Shown one piece after another: positions 33,842 through 42,335 of a stretch of DNA of 63,162 bases; the stretch's first letter is position 1; the number at the start of each line of letters is the position of its first letter. Made by a program: the position numbers and the translations under genes. The DNA comes from Candidatus Enterococcus myersii (GTDB lineage Bacteria; Bacillota; Bacilli; Lactobacillales; Enterococcaceae), in assembly GCF_017316025.1 (NCBI RefSeq), contig NZ_JAFLVT010000001.1, positions 264,303-327,464 of the forward strand, read 5' to 3'. The notes below the pieces were generated by a model. That model did not search any database. It was not told the DNA's origin and was given only the letters and a program-made list of their open reading frames with translations.

Positions 33842-34966
33842 ATGGAAAATGAACGTATATTGTTGTCTTCACCACATATGAGTGATCAAGGATATGAACA
33901 AGAATATGTACAAGAGGCATTTGATACAAACTGGATTGCTCCCTTGGGTGCAAATGTTACAGGTTTTGAAAATGAGTTAGCTGAACTCGTAGGTGCGGGA
34001 CATGCAGCCGCTTTAGTTTCAGGAACTTCGGCAATCCATATGGCTTTAAAGGCAGTTGGTGTTGGAAAAGGAGATGTAGTGATTTGTCAGTCATTGACTT
34101 TTTCGGCCACAGCTAATCCTATTATTTATCAAGATGCTACACCGGTATTTGTTGATAGTGATAAAGATTCATGGAATATGAATCCTGCATATTTACGGAA
34201 AGCTTTAGAAAAATATCCAGATGCCAAAGCTGTTATTGTTGTTCATCTTTATGGACTATCTGCGAAATTAGATGAAATTATGGAAATATGTAAAGAATTT
34301 AATGTACCATTGATTGAAGATGCTGCAGAATCATTGGGTACGACATATAAGGGGAAATATACTGGCACTTTTGGAGATTATGGTATTTATTCTTTTAATG
34401 GTAATAAAATCATCACAACGTCTGGCGGGGGCATGTTGGTTTCTAACAACGAAGAGAGAATTGCGAAAGTCCGTTTTTGGGCAACGCAAGCGCGGGACCA
34501 AGCAAGACATTATCAACATAGTGAGATTGGCTATAACTATCGTATGAGCAACATTGTTGCTGGTATTGGCAGAGGTCAGTTGAAAGTCTTGAAGGACCGT
34601 ATTGCCAAAAAACGCTATATACATGATTTTTATAAAGAAGAATTGAAAGAATTATCGCAGATTTCATTTATGCCAGAAAATGATTGGGATTTTTCAAACT
34701 ATTGGCTATCAGCTATTACCTTAAAAGACGTGAATCCAACCTACTTGATGGACGAGTTGGAAAAAGAAAATATCGAGTCTCGACCTATTTGGAAGCCAAT
34801 GCATCTGCAGCCTGTATTTGAAAAGTACGATTATATTGGGGAAACCGTTGCTCAACGACTTTTTGAAACAGGTGTATGTCTACCTTCGGATTCAAAAATG
34901 TCCGATGAGGATCTAAGCCGAGTAGCAACTGTTATAAAGCGAGTGTTGTCCAATGATAAAGGCTAG
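33842..34966 (+). CDS. PLP-dependent sugar aminotransferase (DegT/DnrJ/EryC1; PglE/EpsN-like)
   Basis: 374 residues with the family pattern: LVSGTSAIHMALKA, VVHLYGL, IEDAAESLG and the Schiff-base Lys in FNGNKIITTSGGGML. It should aminate the 4-keto sugar from the dehydratase. The gene starts 1 nt after the acetyltransferase and overlaps the sugar transferase by 14 nt. The four genes together match PglF-PglD-PglE-PglC, the route to undecaprenyl-linked diacetylbacillosamine. Confidence 0.9.
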   Translation: MENERILLSSPHMSDQGYEQEYVQEAFDTNWIAPLGANVTGFENELAELVGAGHAAALVSGTSAIHMALKAVGVGKGDVVICQSLTFSATANPIIYQDATPVFVDSDKDSWNMNPAYLRKALEKYPDAKAVIVVHLYGLSAKLDEIMEICKEFNVPLIEDAAESLGTTYKGKYTGTFGDYGIYSFNGNKIITTSGGGMLVSNNEERIAKVRFWATQARDQARHYQHSEIGYNYRMSNIVAGIGRGQLKVLKDRIAKKRYIHDFYKEELKELSQISFMPENDWDFSNYWLSAITLKDVNPTYLMDELEKENIESRPIWKPMHLQPVFEKYDYIGETVAQRLFETGVCLPSDSKMSDEDLSRVATVIKRVLSNDKG

Positions 34967-35573
34967 TTTTTATAGAAAGTATGTAAAACGTTGCTTGGAT
35001 ATTTTGCTTTCCGGCCTAGCTTTGATTATTTTGAGCCCAATTTTTCTCATTGTGGCCATTTTAGTAAGAACTAAGTTGGGCTCCCCAGTATTGTTTAAAC
35101 AACTTCGGCCAGGTAAAAATGAATATATTTTTTCGATGTACAAGTTTCGGACTATGACTGATGAAAAAGATAGTGAAGGTAATTTGTTGCCAGATGAAAT
35201 ACGGCTAACAAAATTTGGAAAATTACTGAGATCTACGAGCCTTGATGAATTACCTGAACTCTGGAATATTCTTAAAGGGGATATGAGTATTATTGGACCG
35301 CGACCATTACTAGTCGAATATCTACCTCTTTATAACTCGAAGCAAAAGCATCGTCACGATGTTCGACCAGGATTAACTGGCTTAGCTCAAGTAAATGGTA
35401 GAAATGCGATAAGTTGGGAAGAAAAATTTAATTTGGATTGTAAGTATGTGAATAATATTAATTTTAAACAAGATACGGAAATTTTCTTTTTAACTTTTAA
35501 AAAAGTTTTTATTAAAGAGGGCATAAATTCGGAAAGCAATGTTACAAATAAGAAGTTTGAAGGGAATGAATAA
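34953..35573 (+). CDS. Initiating phosphoglycosyltransferase (bacterial sugar transferase, PglC/EpsL-like)
   Basis: 206 residues: one re-entrant membrane helix (about 15-35), then the PGT signature with KLGSPVLFKQLRPGKNE, FSMYKFRTMTDE, TSLDELPELWNILKGDMSIIGPRPLL and RPGLTGLAQV. It transfers a phospho-sugar from UDP to undecaprenyl phosphate to begin each repeat unit. The short monotopic form, without extra N-terminal helices, is the PglC type and fits bacillosamine use. Confidence 0.92.
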   Translation: MIKASFYRKYVKRCLDILLSGLALIILSPIFLIVAILVRTKLGSPVLFKQLRPGKNEYIFSMYKFRTMTDEKDSEGNLLPDEIRLTKFGKLLRSTSLDELPELWNILKGDMSIIGPRPLLVEYLPLYNSKQKHRHDVRPGLTGLAQVNGRNAISWEEKFNLDCKYVNNINFKQDTEIFFLTFKKVFIKEGINSESNVTNKKFEGNE

Positions 35574-35579
35574 TAGGTT

Positions 35580-36689
35580 ATGAAAATTTTATATGTAACC
35601 ACAATTTCAAATACGTTGAATGCTTTTCTGATTCCTCATATTCAAATGTTGCTAGATAAAGGACATGAAGTGAGTATAGCTTGTTCAATTCAACAACCAC
35701 TTAATACTTTTTTCAAGGATAAAGATATTCCAATCTATATTATTCCCTTCGATCGTTCGCCATTGTCAAAGAATAATCGTGTTGCATATAATGAGTTTAA
35801 AAGTTTAATCAAAAATGAAGACTTTGATATCATACATACTCATACCCCTGTAGCTTCGATGATTGTGAGAATGGCTTGCAAAAAAAGTAAAAGTAGAGTC
35901 TTTTATACGGCGCATGGGTTCCATTTCTTTCATGGGGCGCCTATAGTGAATTGGCTAGTTTATTATCCAATTGAAAAATTTTTAGCTAGATATACCGATA
36001 CTTTGATCACAATCAATGATGAAGACTATCATCGAGCAAAAAAAAAACTACATGCCAAAAATATATACCATGTACATGGTGTAGGGCTTTCAACGCAAAA
36101 TTTTAATGTATCTTTAAAAACTGATTTAAGTCAATTTAAAAATTCAGATGATGATTTAGTGTTTTTATCAATCGGAGAATTGAACAGTAATAAAAATCAT
36201 GAACAAGTGATTAATGAGTTGTGGAAAATTCGTGACAAGAAATTTATTTATTTGATTTGTGGTATAGGTGAAAAAGCAGACTATTTAAACAAATTGATAC
36301 AAAGTAAAAGTTTAGAAAATAAGATATTCTTGCTCGGATACAGAAAAGATATTCCCAATATAATTGCTGCAAGCGATGTTTATATTCATCCTTCTAAAAG
36401 GGAAGGATTACCAGTATCAGTGATGGAGGCAATGTACGCAAAATTACCAATATGTGGATCAAATATTCGTGGAATAAGGGATTTAGTGGTTCATAATAAA
36501 AATGGATTTCTTGTAGATTTGGATGATATGAGTAATTCCTTTTCTTACTATTTAAAAATTCTCATTGAGAATAAAAAAATTAGAAATGAAATGGGAAATG
36601 AGAGTTCAAAAATGATTGTTCCGTTTATTGAGGAAAATGTTATCGAAGAGTTAAAAAAAATATATTTAGATTTTGGAAGTGAAATATGA
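35580..36689 (+). CDS. Glycosyltransferase family 4
   Basis: 369 residues with a GT-B layout: N-terminal domain (GHEVSIACS, IIHTHTPVASMI, YTAHGFHFFHG) and a C-terminal nucleotide-sugar domain (IGELNSNKNHEQVI, LGYRKDIPNIIAASDVYIHPSKREGLPVS) with the EGxxVS-type motif. It probably adds the second sugar to the lipid-linked unit. Base composition turns distinctly AT-rich from about here, with many ATA and AGA codons. Donor and acceptor are unknown. Confidence 0.88.
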   Translation: MKILYVTTISNTLNAFLIPHIQMLLDKGHEVSIACSIQQPLNTFFKDKDIPIYIIPFDRSPLSKNNRVAYNEFKSLIKNEDFDIIHTHTPVASMIVRMACKKSKSRVFYTAHGFHFFHGAPIVNWLVYYPIEKFLARYTDTLITINDEDYHRAKKKLHAKNIYHVHGVGLSTQNFNVSLKTDLSQFKNSDDDLVFLSIGELNSNKNHEQVINELWKIRDKKFIYLICGIGEKADYLNKLIQSKSLENKIFLLGYRKDIPNIIAASDVYIHPSKREGLPVSVMEAMYAKLPICGSNIRGIRDLVVHNKNGFLVDLDDMSNSFSYYLKILIENKKIRNEMGNESSKMIVPFIEENVIEELKKIYLDFGSEI

Positions 36690-37483
36690 AAAAAGTTTCA
36701 ATAATAATGGGAGTATATAATTGTGAAAGTACTATTGCAAAGTCTATCGAATCTATACTCAATCAAACTTTTACGGATTATGAATTAATCATTTGGGATG
36801 ATGGATCGACAGATTCTACCTTAAAGATTGCTAAAGAATATGAAAAAAATTATCAAGATAAGGTGAAATGTTATTTTAGTGAAGAAAATAAAGGACTAAA
36901 TAAAACTTTAAATTTATGTATAAAAGTGTCTGAAGGCGAATTTATCGCAAGACAAGATGCCGATGACTATTCTGAAAAATCTAGATTAGAAAAACAAGTC
37001 ATGTTTTTGGATGAAAATGATGAAATTTCAATTGTGGGATCAAATTTTGTCTTTTTTGATGGAAAAAAAAATGTTGGAGAAATTATTTACCCAGAATATC
37101 CTTCGGAGCATGATTTATTGAGACAGACGCCGTTTGCCCATCCAACAGTATTAGTTAGAAAAAAAGATTTGATCTCTGTGGGAGGCTACTCAGAAGGGGA
37201 ATGCTATTATCGTATTGAAGATTATCAGTTATGGTTTAAGATGTTTTCAAAAGGATATAAAGGATATAATATTCAAGAAAATTTGTATTATTATCGAGAA
37301 GATTCTGAGTCATTTCAACGAAGAAACTTTTTAAATAGGAAAAATGAGATGAGATTAAAGTGGGAAATTTTTAAACATTATGATTTTAAGCTGTACGAAT
37401 CATTTCAAATACTAAAACCAATAGTGATATATCTTATTCCCAAGAAGGTATATATAGCTCTGCGGAAAAGAAAATATGGATGA
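36686..37483 (+). CDS. Glycosyltransferase family 2
   Basis: 265 residues, GT-A fold: VSIIMGVYNCESTIAKSIES, IIWDDGSTDST, FIARQDADDYSE (metal-binding DxD) and a late EDYQLWFKM (catalytic acid region). It overlaps the GT4 gene by 4 nt. It should extend the repeat unit on the cytoplasmic face; its sugar is not predictable. Confidence 0.88.
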   Translation: MKKVSIIMGVYNCESTIAKSIESILNQTFTDYELIIWDDGSTDSTLKIAKEYEKNYQDKVKCYFSEENKGLNKTLNLCIKVSEGEFIARQDADDYSEKSRLEKQVMFLDENDEISIVGSNFVFFDGKKNVGEIIYPEYPSEHDLLRQTPFAHPTVLVRKKDLISVGGYSEGECYYRIEDYQLWFKMFSKGYKGYNIQENLYYYREDSESFQRRNFLNRKNEMRLKWEIFKHYDFKLYESFQILKPIVIYLIPKKVYIALRKRKYG

Positions 37484-37545
37484 TATTACAATGATGATGC
37501 TATCACTACAATTAAAAAACATCATATTATGGAAAGGAATTCTTT

Positions 37546-38601
37546 ATGGATGTATTAGTAAGTGTTATCTTGCCAGTATATAATGTCGAGTTATACATAG
37601 AACGGTGCCTATCGTCTATTGTTAAACAAAGTTACAAAAATATTGAAGTTATTATACTGATTGATGGATCTAGTGATTCTTCGGAAAGTATTGTTGATGA
37701 TTTCATATTGATGGATAAAAGGTTAAAAAAAATTAGACATCAAAATATGGGATTAGGACCAACTAGAAACGTTGGGCTAAAAGAAGCTCTCGGGGAATAC
37801 ATTATTTTTATTGATTCAGATGATTATATCGAACATGATATGGTAGAGACGCTCTTAGAAAATGTCATAAGTGAAAAATCAGACATAGCATGTTCAGAAA
37901 TATACTTACAAAAAAGTAATGAAAGAAAAATAAGAAAACAATTCAACCTTGTCGAAGATTGTGTCATCAGTAATAATAATATTAAGGAATTTATGGCGAA
38001 ATATTATTATTCAAACATATATTCACATAATGCTGTCGATAAGATGTACAAAAAAGAATTTTTAGTAAAAAATAGAATCTTATTTGGTGACAATAGTATC
38101 ATTTTTGCTGAAGATACGTTTTTTCAAATAGGAGTTATAAGTAACTTTCCTAAGGTATCGTTTGTTTCTAAACCTCTCTATAATTATGTTATACGCGAAT
38201 CATCTCTGATGACTTCTTATAAGGACAAATTAGTGGAAAGAAACATTAATCTTATGAATTCAATGCGTACTATGTTTGAGTCTAAGGGGATAAACCTTTC
38301 TTTATTAGATGTTGAATTATTTAATGCAATAATCGTTGAATTATATAATGTTCTTGAGAATAATAAAAAATTCGTTGACTTTAGAAACTCCATGAAAAAA
38401 TTAAGAAATTGGCAAAAATATCCGACTATTATTAAATCTATGTTAGAAAATAAGTCAATTGAAATGATACAATCTAAAGGAAAAAGAATATTTTTGAAGT
38501 TTATTCTATTTTTGTATAGGAATAGATTAGATTTTCTTGGAGATTATTTCTTTTATATGACGTATTATATTAATTATAAGTCAACGAGGATTAAAAAATG
38601 A
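37546..38601 (+). CDS. Glycosyltransferase family 2 (EpsJ-like)
   Basis: 351 residues: VSVILPVYNVELYIERCLSS, LIDGSSDSSE, YIIFIDSDDYIEHDM (DxD) and a C-terminal ~130-residue helical region common in Gram-positive capsule GT2 enzymes. AAAGGAATTCTTT precedes the ATG, 62 nt after the previous gene, the largest gap in this part of the operon. It overlaps the polymerase gene by 4 nt. Confidence 0.87.
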   Translation: MDVLVSVILPVYNVELYIERCLSSIVKQSYKNIEVIILIDGSSDSSESIVDDFILMDKRLKKIRHQNMGLGPTRNVGLKEALGEYIIFIDSDDYIEHDMVETLLENVISEKSDIACSEIYLQKSNERKIRKQFNLVEDCVISNNNIKEFMAKYYYSNIYSHNAVDKMYKKEFLVKNRILFGDNSIIFAEDTFFQIGVISNFPKVSFVSKPLYNYVIRESSLMTSYKDKLVERNINLMNSMRTMFESKGINLSLLDVELFNAIIVELYNVLENNKKFVDFRNSMKKLRNWQKYPTIIKSMLENKSIEMIQSKGKRIFLKFILFLYRNRLDFLGDYFFYMTYYINYKSTRIKK

Positions 38602-40025
38602 ACTATGAATTGAGTTTAACATCCAAAAAATTCATATCAGTATTTGTCTTGTTAATATATTTAACTTTTTCTACTCTAATTCTATTGTCACCTTTTGATA
38701 GTATGAATGTCAATGGCATGATTGGCTGGGGATTACTAATTGTTTCCGTGTGGACATACTATTTTATTAGCAGTGAATTTATTTCTACGTATATGCTTTT
38801 TTTGCTTCTCTTGTTCCTATTTTCATTTGGTCAAAGTTTATTAATGCCATTTGGATTATTGTCAATTGAACGAAATCTCCTTTCTTTTAAATATGTCTCT
38901 GCTATTCAATTATTGGAGGCTCAAAAGTATACATTAGTTTGCCTTGCTTGTTTTCATCTGGGGGCTTTAATACAATATAATAATAAAAAGATAACGAATG
39001 GTAATTTTTTTTCATTTTCGAATAAAGTCGTGAGATATACTTCTTATATTATTGTTATTATAACTTCCCCTGCGTATGTATATAGAATTTGGGGATATAT
39101 GTCTAAGTTTGGATCAAGTGGTTACAATTCTATATATTCGGATACTTCATCTTCTATGAACGGAATTGTTATTATTGTTTCCAATCTGTTTTTTGCAGGG
39201 TCCTTCTTACTTCTCTATTCATATAGAGAAAAAAAAATTGCTCGATTAAATCTTTACTTCTTTATTGTTTTAAGTGTCCTCCCTTTTCTGTTTAGCGGAA
39301 AACGTATAGATTTTATGGCTACGATACTGTGTTTGATACTTTTTCAAAATTACTTTGTAAAAAAAATTAATGTAAAATCCTCTATGAAATATATAGTAAT
39401 TGGAATAGTTTTACTTCTAATTTTAGGTGCAATTTCATCATTAAGAACAGTGGGGGAATATTCTCTAGCTGAAGTGATTAATTACATTGTCACGGAAGGA
39501 CCAAAAAAGAATATTTTTACTGATGTTATTGCTGAATTGGGTGGATCAATGGGTCCAACAATTGGAATAATGCAATTAATAAGTATTGGTTCGTTTCAGT
39601 ATAGATATGGAAATACTTTTTTCTTTTCTCTTGTTAGTGTGATTCCTAGTCTTGGTTTGTGGGATACTAGTTTTGTTGACCATCAAACTTCGTTAGCTAA
39701 TTCTCTGACTGAAGCCTTAGGGTTAAATTTTGGATCAGGATTTTCAATTGTCGCTGAATCATATCTCAATTTTGGTATTTTTGGGATTGTTTTTTTCATT
39801 TTATTTGGATTTTGTTTGTTAAAGTTGTTTTCGCTGCTTTCAATAGAATCAGTAAAAAAGTCACCTTTAATAGGAATTTTCATTATTATATTTTTTAGAT
39901 TTATAACCAATGTTCCACGTGATTCATTTTTGGTTATTGTGAGAACTTTAGTGTATGTTTTGCTTCCGATGTTTCTGTTGCTAATAATATGTAAATATGG
40001 ACTAAAAATAGTTAGAGGTGAATAG
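38598..40025 (+). CDS. wzy: Wzy-type repeat-unit polymerase
   Basis: 475 residues, about 12 hydrophobic segments and a larger external loop in the middle-to-late part (about 290-370, with GGSMGPTIG). It belongs to the oligosaccharide repeat unit polymerase group by layout and context; sequence identity in this group is always low. It joins lipid-linked repeat units on the outer face. Together with Wzx and Wzz it makes this a Wzx/Wzy-dependent system. Confidence 0.85.
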   Translation: MNYELSLTSKKFISVFVLLIYLTFSTLILLSPFDSMNVNGMIGWGLLIVSVWTYYFISSEFISTYMLFLLLLFLFSFGQSLLMPFGLLSIERNLLSFKYVSAIQLLEAQKYTLVCLACFHLGALIQYNNKKITNGNFFSFSNKVVRYTSYIIVIITSPAYVYRIWGYMSKFGSSGYNSIYSDTSSSMNGIVIIVSNLFFAGSFLLLYSYREKKIARLNLYFFIVLSVLPFLFSGKRIDFMATILCLILFQNYFVKKINVKSSMKYIVIGIVLLLILGAISSLRTVGEYSLAEVINYIVTEGPKKNIFTDVIAELGGSMGPTIGIMQLISIGSFQYRYGNTFFFSLVSVIPSLGLWDTSFVDHQTSLANSLTEALGLNFGSGFSIVAESYLNFGIFGIVFFILFGFCLLKLFSLLSIESVKKSPLIGIFIIIFFRFITNVPRDSFLVIVRTLVYVLLPMFLLLIICKYGLKIVRGE

Positions 40026-40028
40026 TTT

Positions 40029-40856
40029 TTGAATGACTTGCAAAAAGAAATACTGCAAATTTTCAAAGTTGTTAAAAAAATATGTGATGATAATAACCTA
40101 AGATATTATGCAATTGGTGGGACCTGTATAGGGGCTATTAGACATAAAGGGTTTATACCATGGGATGATGATTTGGACATTGCAATGCCAAGAAGCGATT
40201 ATGAAAAATTCAAGGTAATTTCTAAAACAGTATTACCCGCTCCCTATCAAATTATCGATGAAAAATTTTCTTATCATTATACACCTGTATTTATGAAAGT
40301 TCATAATGTTGAAACGACATTAATTCAAAGTGATTCATTATCATATGCTGATTGCTATTCTGGAGTCTTTGTAGATATAATGCCGTTAGACGGTTTACCT
40401 AATAATCGAATTATGAAAAATATTCACTTTTTTTTGTTAACTACATTAATGAAGTTAAATTCAATGAGAAGAGGTAAGGCTGGTATAGGAGGAAAAAAGA
40501 AAATACTAAGTTATTTTGTTAGACTATTTCCTCTGAATTTTTTTCTAGATATTTATTTATTTTTTGTAAAACAATTTTCTTACGACAGTGTTAAAAACTC
40601 ACAAAGCTCATTTGCATGGTCGCATAGAGCTAAAACTTTAATTTTGGAAAAAGAAGATTTCAGTTTTCATACAATATTCAAGTTTGAAGATACAGAAATA
40701 TCGTGTCCTAAAGGGTATGATCATTATCTCAGAATGCACTTTGGAGATTATATGAAAATACCTGAAGTAGACAAACAAGTAGCGCATGATAATGCAATAA
40801 TCGATCTTACTAAATCTTATAAATATTATCAAAAGGAGAAAAATGAAATTGAATAG
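40029..40856 (+). CDS. LicD family phosphotransferase
   Basis: 275 residues with the LicD/fukutin-type nucleotidyltransferase pattern: YYAIGGTCIGAIRHKGFIPWDDDLDIAMPRSDY. This gives the Gly-Thr and the DDDLD metal triad. Such enzymes transfer a phospho-alcohol (choline, glycerol or ribitol phosphate) from a CDP carrier to a glycan. The neighbouring cytidylyltransferase probably makes that CDP carrier. The start is TTG at 40029, nine nt after GAGGTG. It overlaps the cytidylyltransferase gene by 14 nt. Confidence 0.88.
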   Translation: MNDLQKEILQIFKVVKKICDDNNLRYYAIGGTCIGAIRHKGFIPWDDDLDIAMPRSDYEKFKVISKTVLPAPYQIIDEKFSYHYTPVFMKVHNVETTLIQSDSLSYADCYSGVFVDIMPLDGLPNNRIMKNIHFFLLTTLMKLNSMRRGKAGIGGKKKILSYFVRLFPLNFFLDIYLFFVKQFSYDSVKNSQSSFAWSHRAKTLILEKEDFSFHTIFKFEDTEISCPKGYDHYLRMHFGDYMKIPEVDKQVAHDNAIIDLTKSYKYYQKEKNEIE

Positions 40857-41277
40857 AAAGATGGTTATAGGGTACACCTCTGGAGTATATGATTTATTTC
40901 ATATAGGTCATTTAAACTTATTAAAAAACGCTAAAGGAATGTGTGATAAATTAATAGTTGGAGTTACGGTTGATGAGTTAGTGACGTATAAAGGAAAACA
41001 TTCTGTAATACCTTATGAGGATAGAGCTGAAATAGTACGAAATATAAAATGGGTGGACGCGGTTGTTCCACAATATGATATGGACAAAGTTGAAATGTGT
41101 AAAAAGCTAAAAGCAGATGTACTTTTTGTGGGAGATGATTGGTATGGGAGCGATAAATGGAAAAAGTATGAAGAGGATCTCTCAAAATTTGGAACTGAAA
41201 TAATTTACTTTCCGTATACGAAAGGTATTTCGTCGACAAAAATAACAAAAGCTTTGAAGGCTGTTAGAGGTGAATGA
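40843..41277 (+). CDS. TagD-like cytidylyltransferase
   Basis: 144 residues, the size of glycerol-3-phosphate cytidylyltransferase. It has GYTSGVYDLFHIGHLNLL (HxGH nucleotide-binding motif), DELVTYKGK and a C-terminal YTKGISSTKI, matching the RTEGISTT motif of the family. It should activate a small phospho-alcohol as its CDP derivative; glycerol phosphate is the best guess, ethanolamine or ribitol type compounds are possible. Gene overlaps on both sides place it in one unit with LicD and the AsnB-like gene. Confidence 0.88.
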   Translation: MKLNRKMVIGYTSGVYDLFHIGHLNLLKNAKGMCDKLIVGVTVDELVTYKGKHSVIPYEDRAEIVRNIKWVDAVVPQYDMDKVEMCKKLKADVLFVGDDWYGSDKWKKYEEDLSKFGTEIIYFPYTKGISSTKITKALKAVRGE

Positions 41278-41278
41278 C

Positions 41279-42328
41279 ATGGAAGTTGATAAAATTTTTG
41301 CAATGAATTCTTTTTTGACATACAGAACTATCGTTGATCCCGATATTGCTTTCTCAACAGATTTCCCCGTGAAAGCATATCCAATTTATAAAAATGTAGA
41401 CCGAAAAAAGGTATATGGAGCTGAGGATACTTTTTATGAAATTAAGACTTACGTCAAAAATTTGTTTGAAGATAGTGAAAAAAAAGTTGCACTTATGTTA
41501 AGTGGAGGTATTGATTCGGCAATTCTAGCTGCTTTAGTACCAGAGGGAACAAAGGCATATACATTTAAGACCATGTCCACAAATTCTGTTGATGATGTAG
41601 TTTATGCTAAAAAATATGCTAAAAAGTTCAAATTAGATCATGAAGTAATTGACGTTACTTGGGAAGACTACGATAAATCAATCGATGATTTGATGAAATT
41701 AAAAGGATCTCCGATACATTCAATTGAACCACAGATTTATAAAGCTGCAAAGCAAGCAAAATCTGAGGGTTTCACAACTTTGCTATTTGGTGAGAATGCT
41801 GATATCGTATTTGGAGGCTTTAATGGGTTACTGTCAAAAGATTGGACACTAGAGGAGTTTTATCAGAGATATTGTTTTGTGGATCCTTCAATGATATTAG
41901 TTTCTCCTCAAAAGATACTCTACCCTATAGAAAAATATTCTGATAACGAGAACCATGTTGATGTCCATCATTTTGTTAACGATATCTTTTATAAAGAGTC
42001 AAACAATTCCTATTTTAATGCCTGTACTTTAGCAGATATTGAATTTTCTACCCCTTTTAGTAGATTATCATTGGGCTCAGAGTTAGATTTAAATAAAATA
42101 AGGTCTGGTCAAAATAAATATATATTGAGACAAATATTTTCAGAGTTATATCCAGAATTTGAAAATAGAAAAAAAATTCCAATGCCCCGAGCAGTAGATA
42201 CATGGTTTGCTGATTGGCAGGGACCAATAAGAGGTGAATTTCTACAAAATGTAGATATGTCAATATTTACGGGAGACCAAAAATGGATGCTTTATGTACT
42301 TGAAAGATTTTTAAATTTGATAGGATAG
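41279..42328 (+). CDS. Asparagine synthase-like ATP-pyrophosphatase without glutaminase domain
   Basis: 349 residues. The PP-loop LMLSGGIDSAIL (about residue 75) and the AsnB C-terminal features LLFGENADIVFGGF and a late Lys/Arg-rich patch place it in the asparagine synthase group. The N-terminal Ntn glutaminase domain and its Cys2 are absent; only ~65 residues precede the PP-loop. It should adenylate a carboxylate and couple it to ammonia or another amine. The target is unknown; the fixed neighbours (LicD, cytidylyltransferase) suggest a step in the same decoration. I place the start at ATG 41279, six nt after GAGGTG; a GTG at 41270 is inside that site. Confidence 0.82.
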   Translation: MEVDKIFAMNSFLTYRTIVDPDIAFSTDFPVKAYPIYKNVDRKKVYGAEDTFYEIKTYVKNLFEDSEKKVALMLSGGIDSAILAALVPEGTKAYTFKTMSTNSVDDVVYAKKYAKKFKLDHEVIDVTWEDYDKSIDDLMKLKGSPIHSIEPQIYKAAKQAKSEGFTTLLFGENADIVFGGFNGLLSKDWTLEEFYQRYCFVDPSMILVSPQKILYPIEKYSDNENHVDVHHFVNDIFYKESNNSYFNACTLADIEFSTPFSRLSLGSELDLNKIRSGQNKYILRQIFSELYPEFENRKKIPMPRAVDTWFADWQGPIRGEFLQNVDMSIFTGDQKWMLYVLERFLNLIG

Positions 42329-42335
42329 TGGAGAA

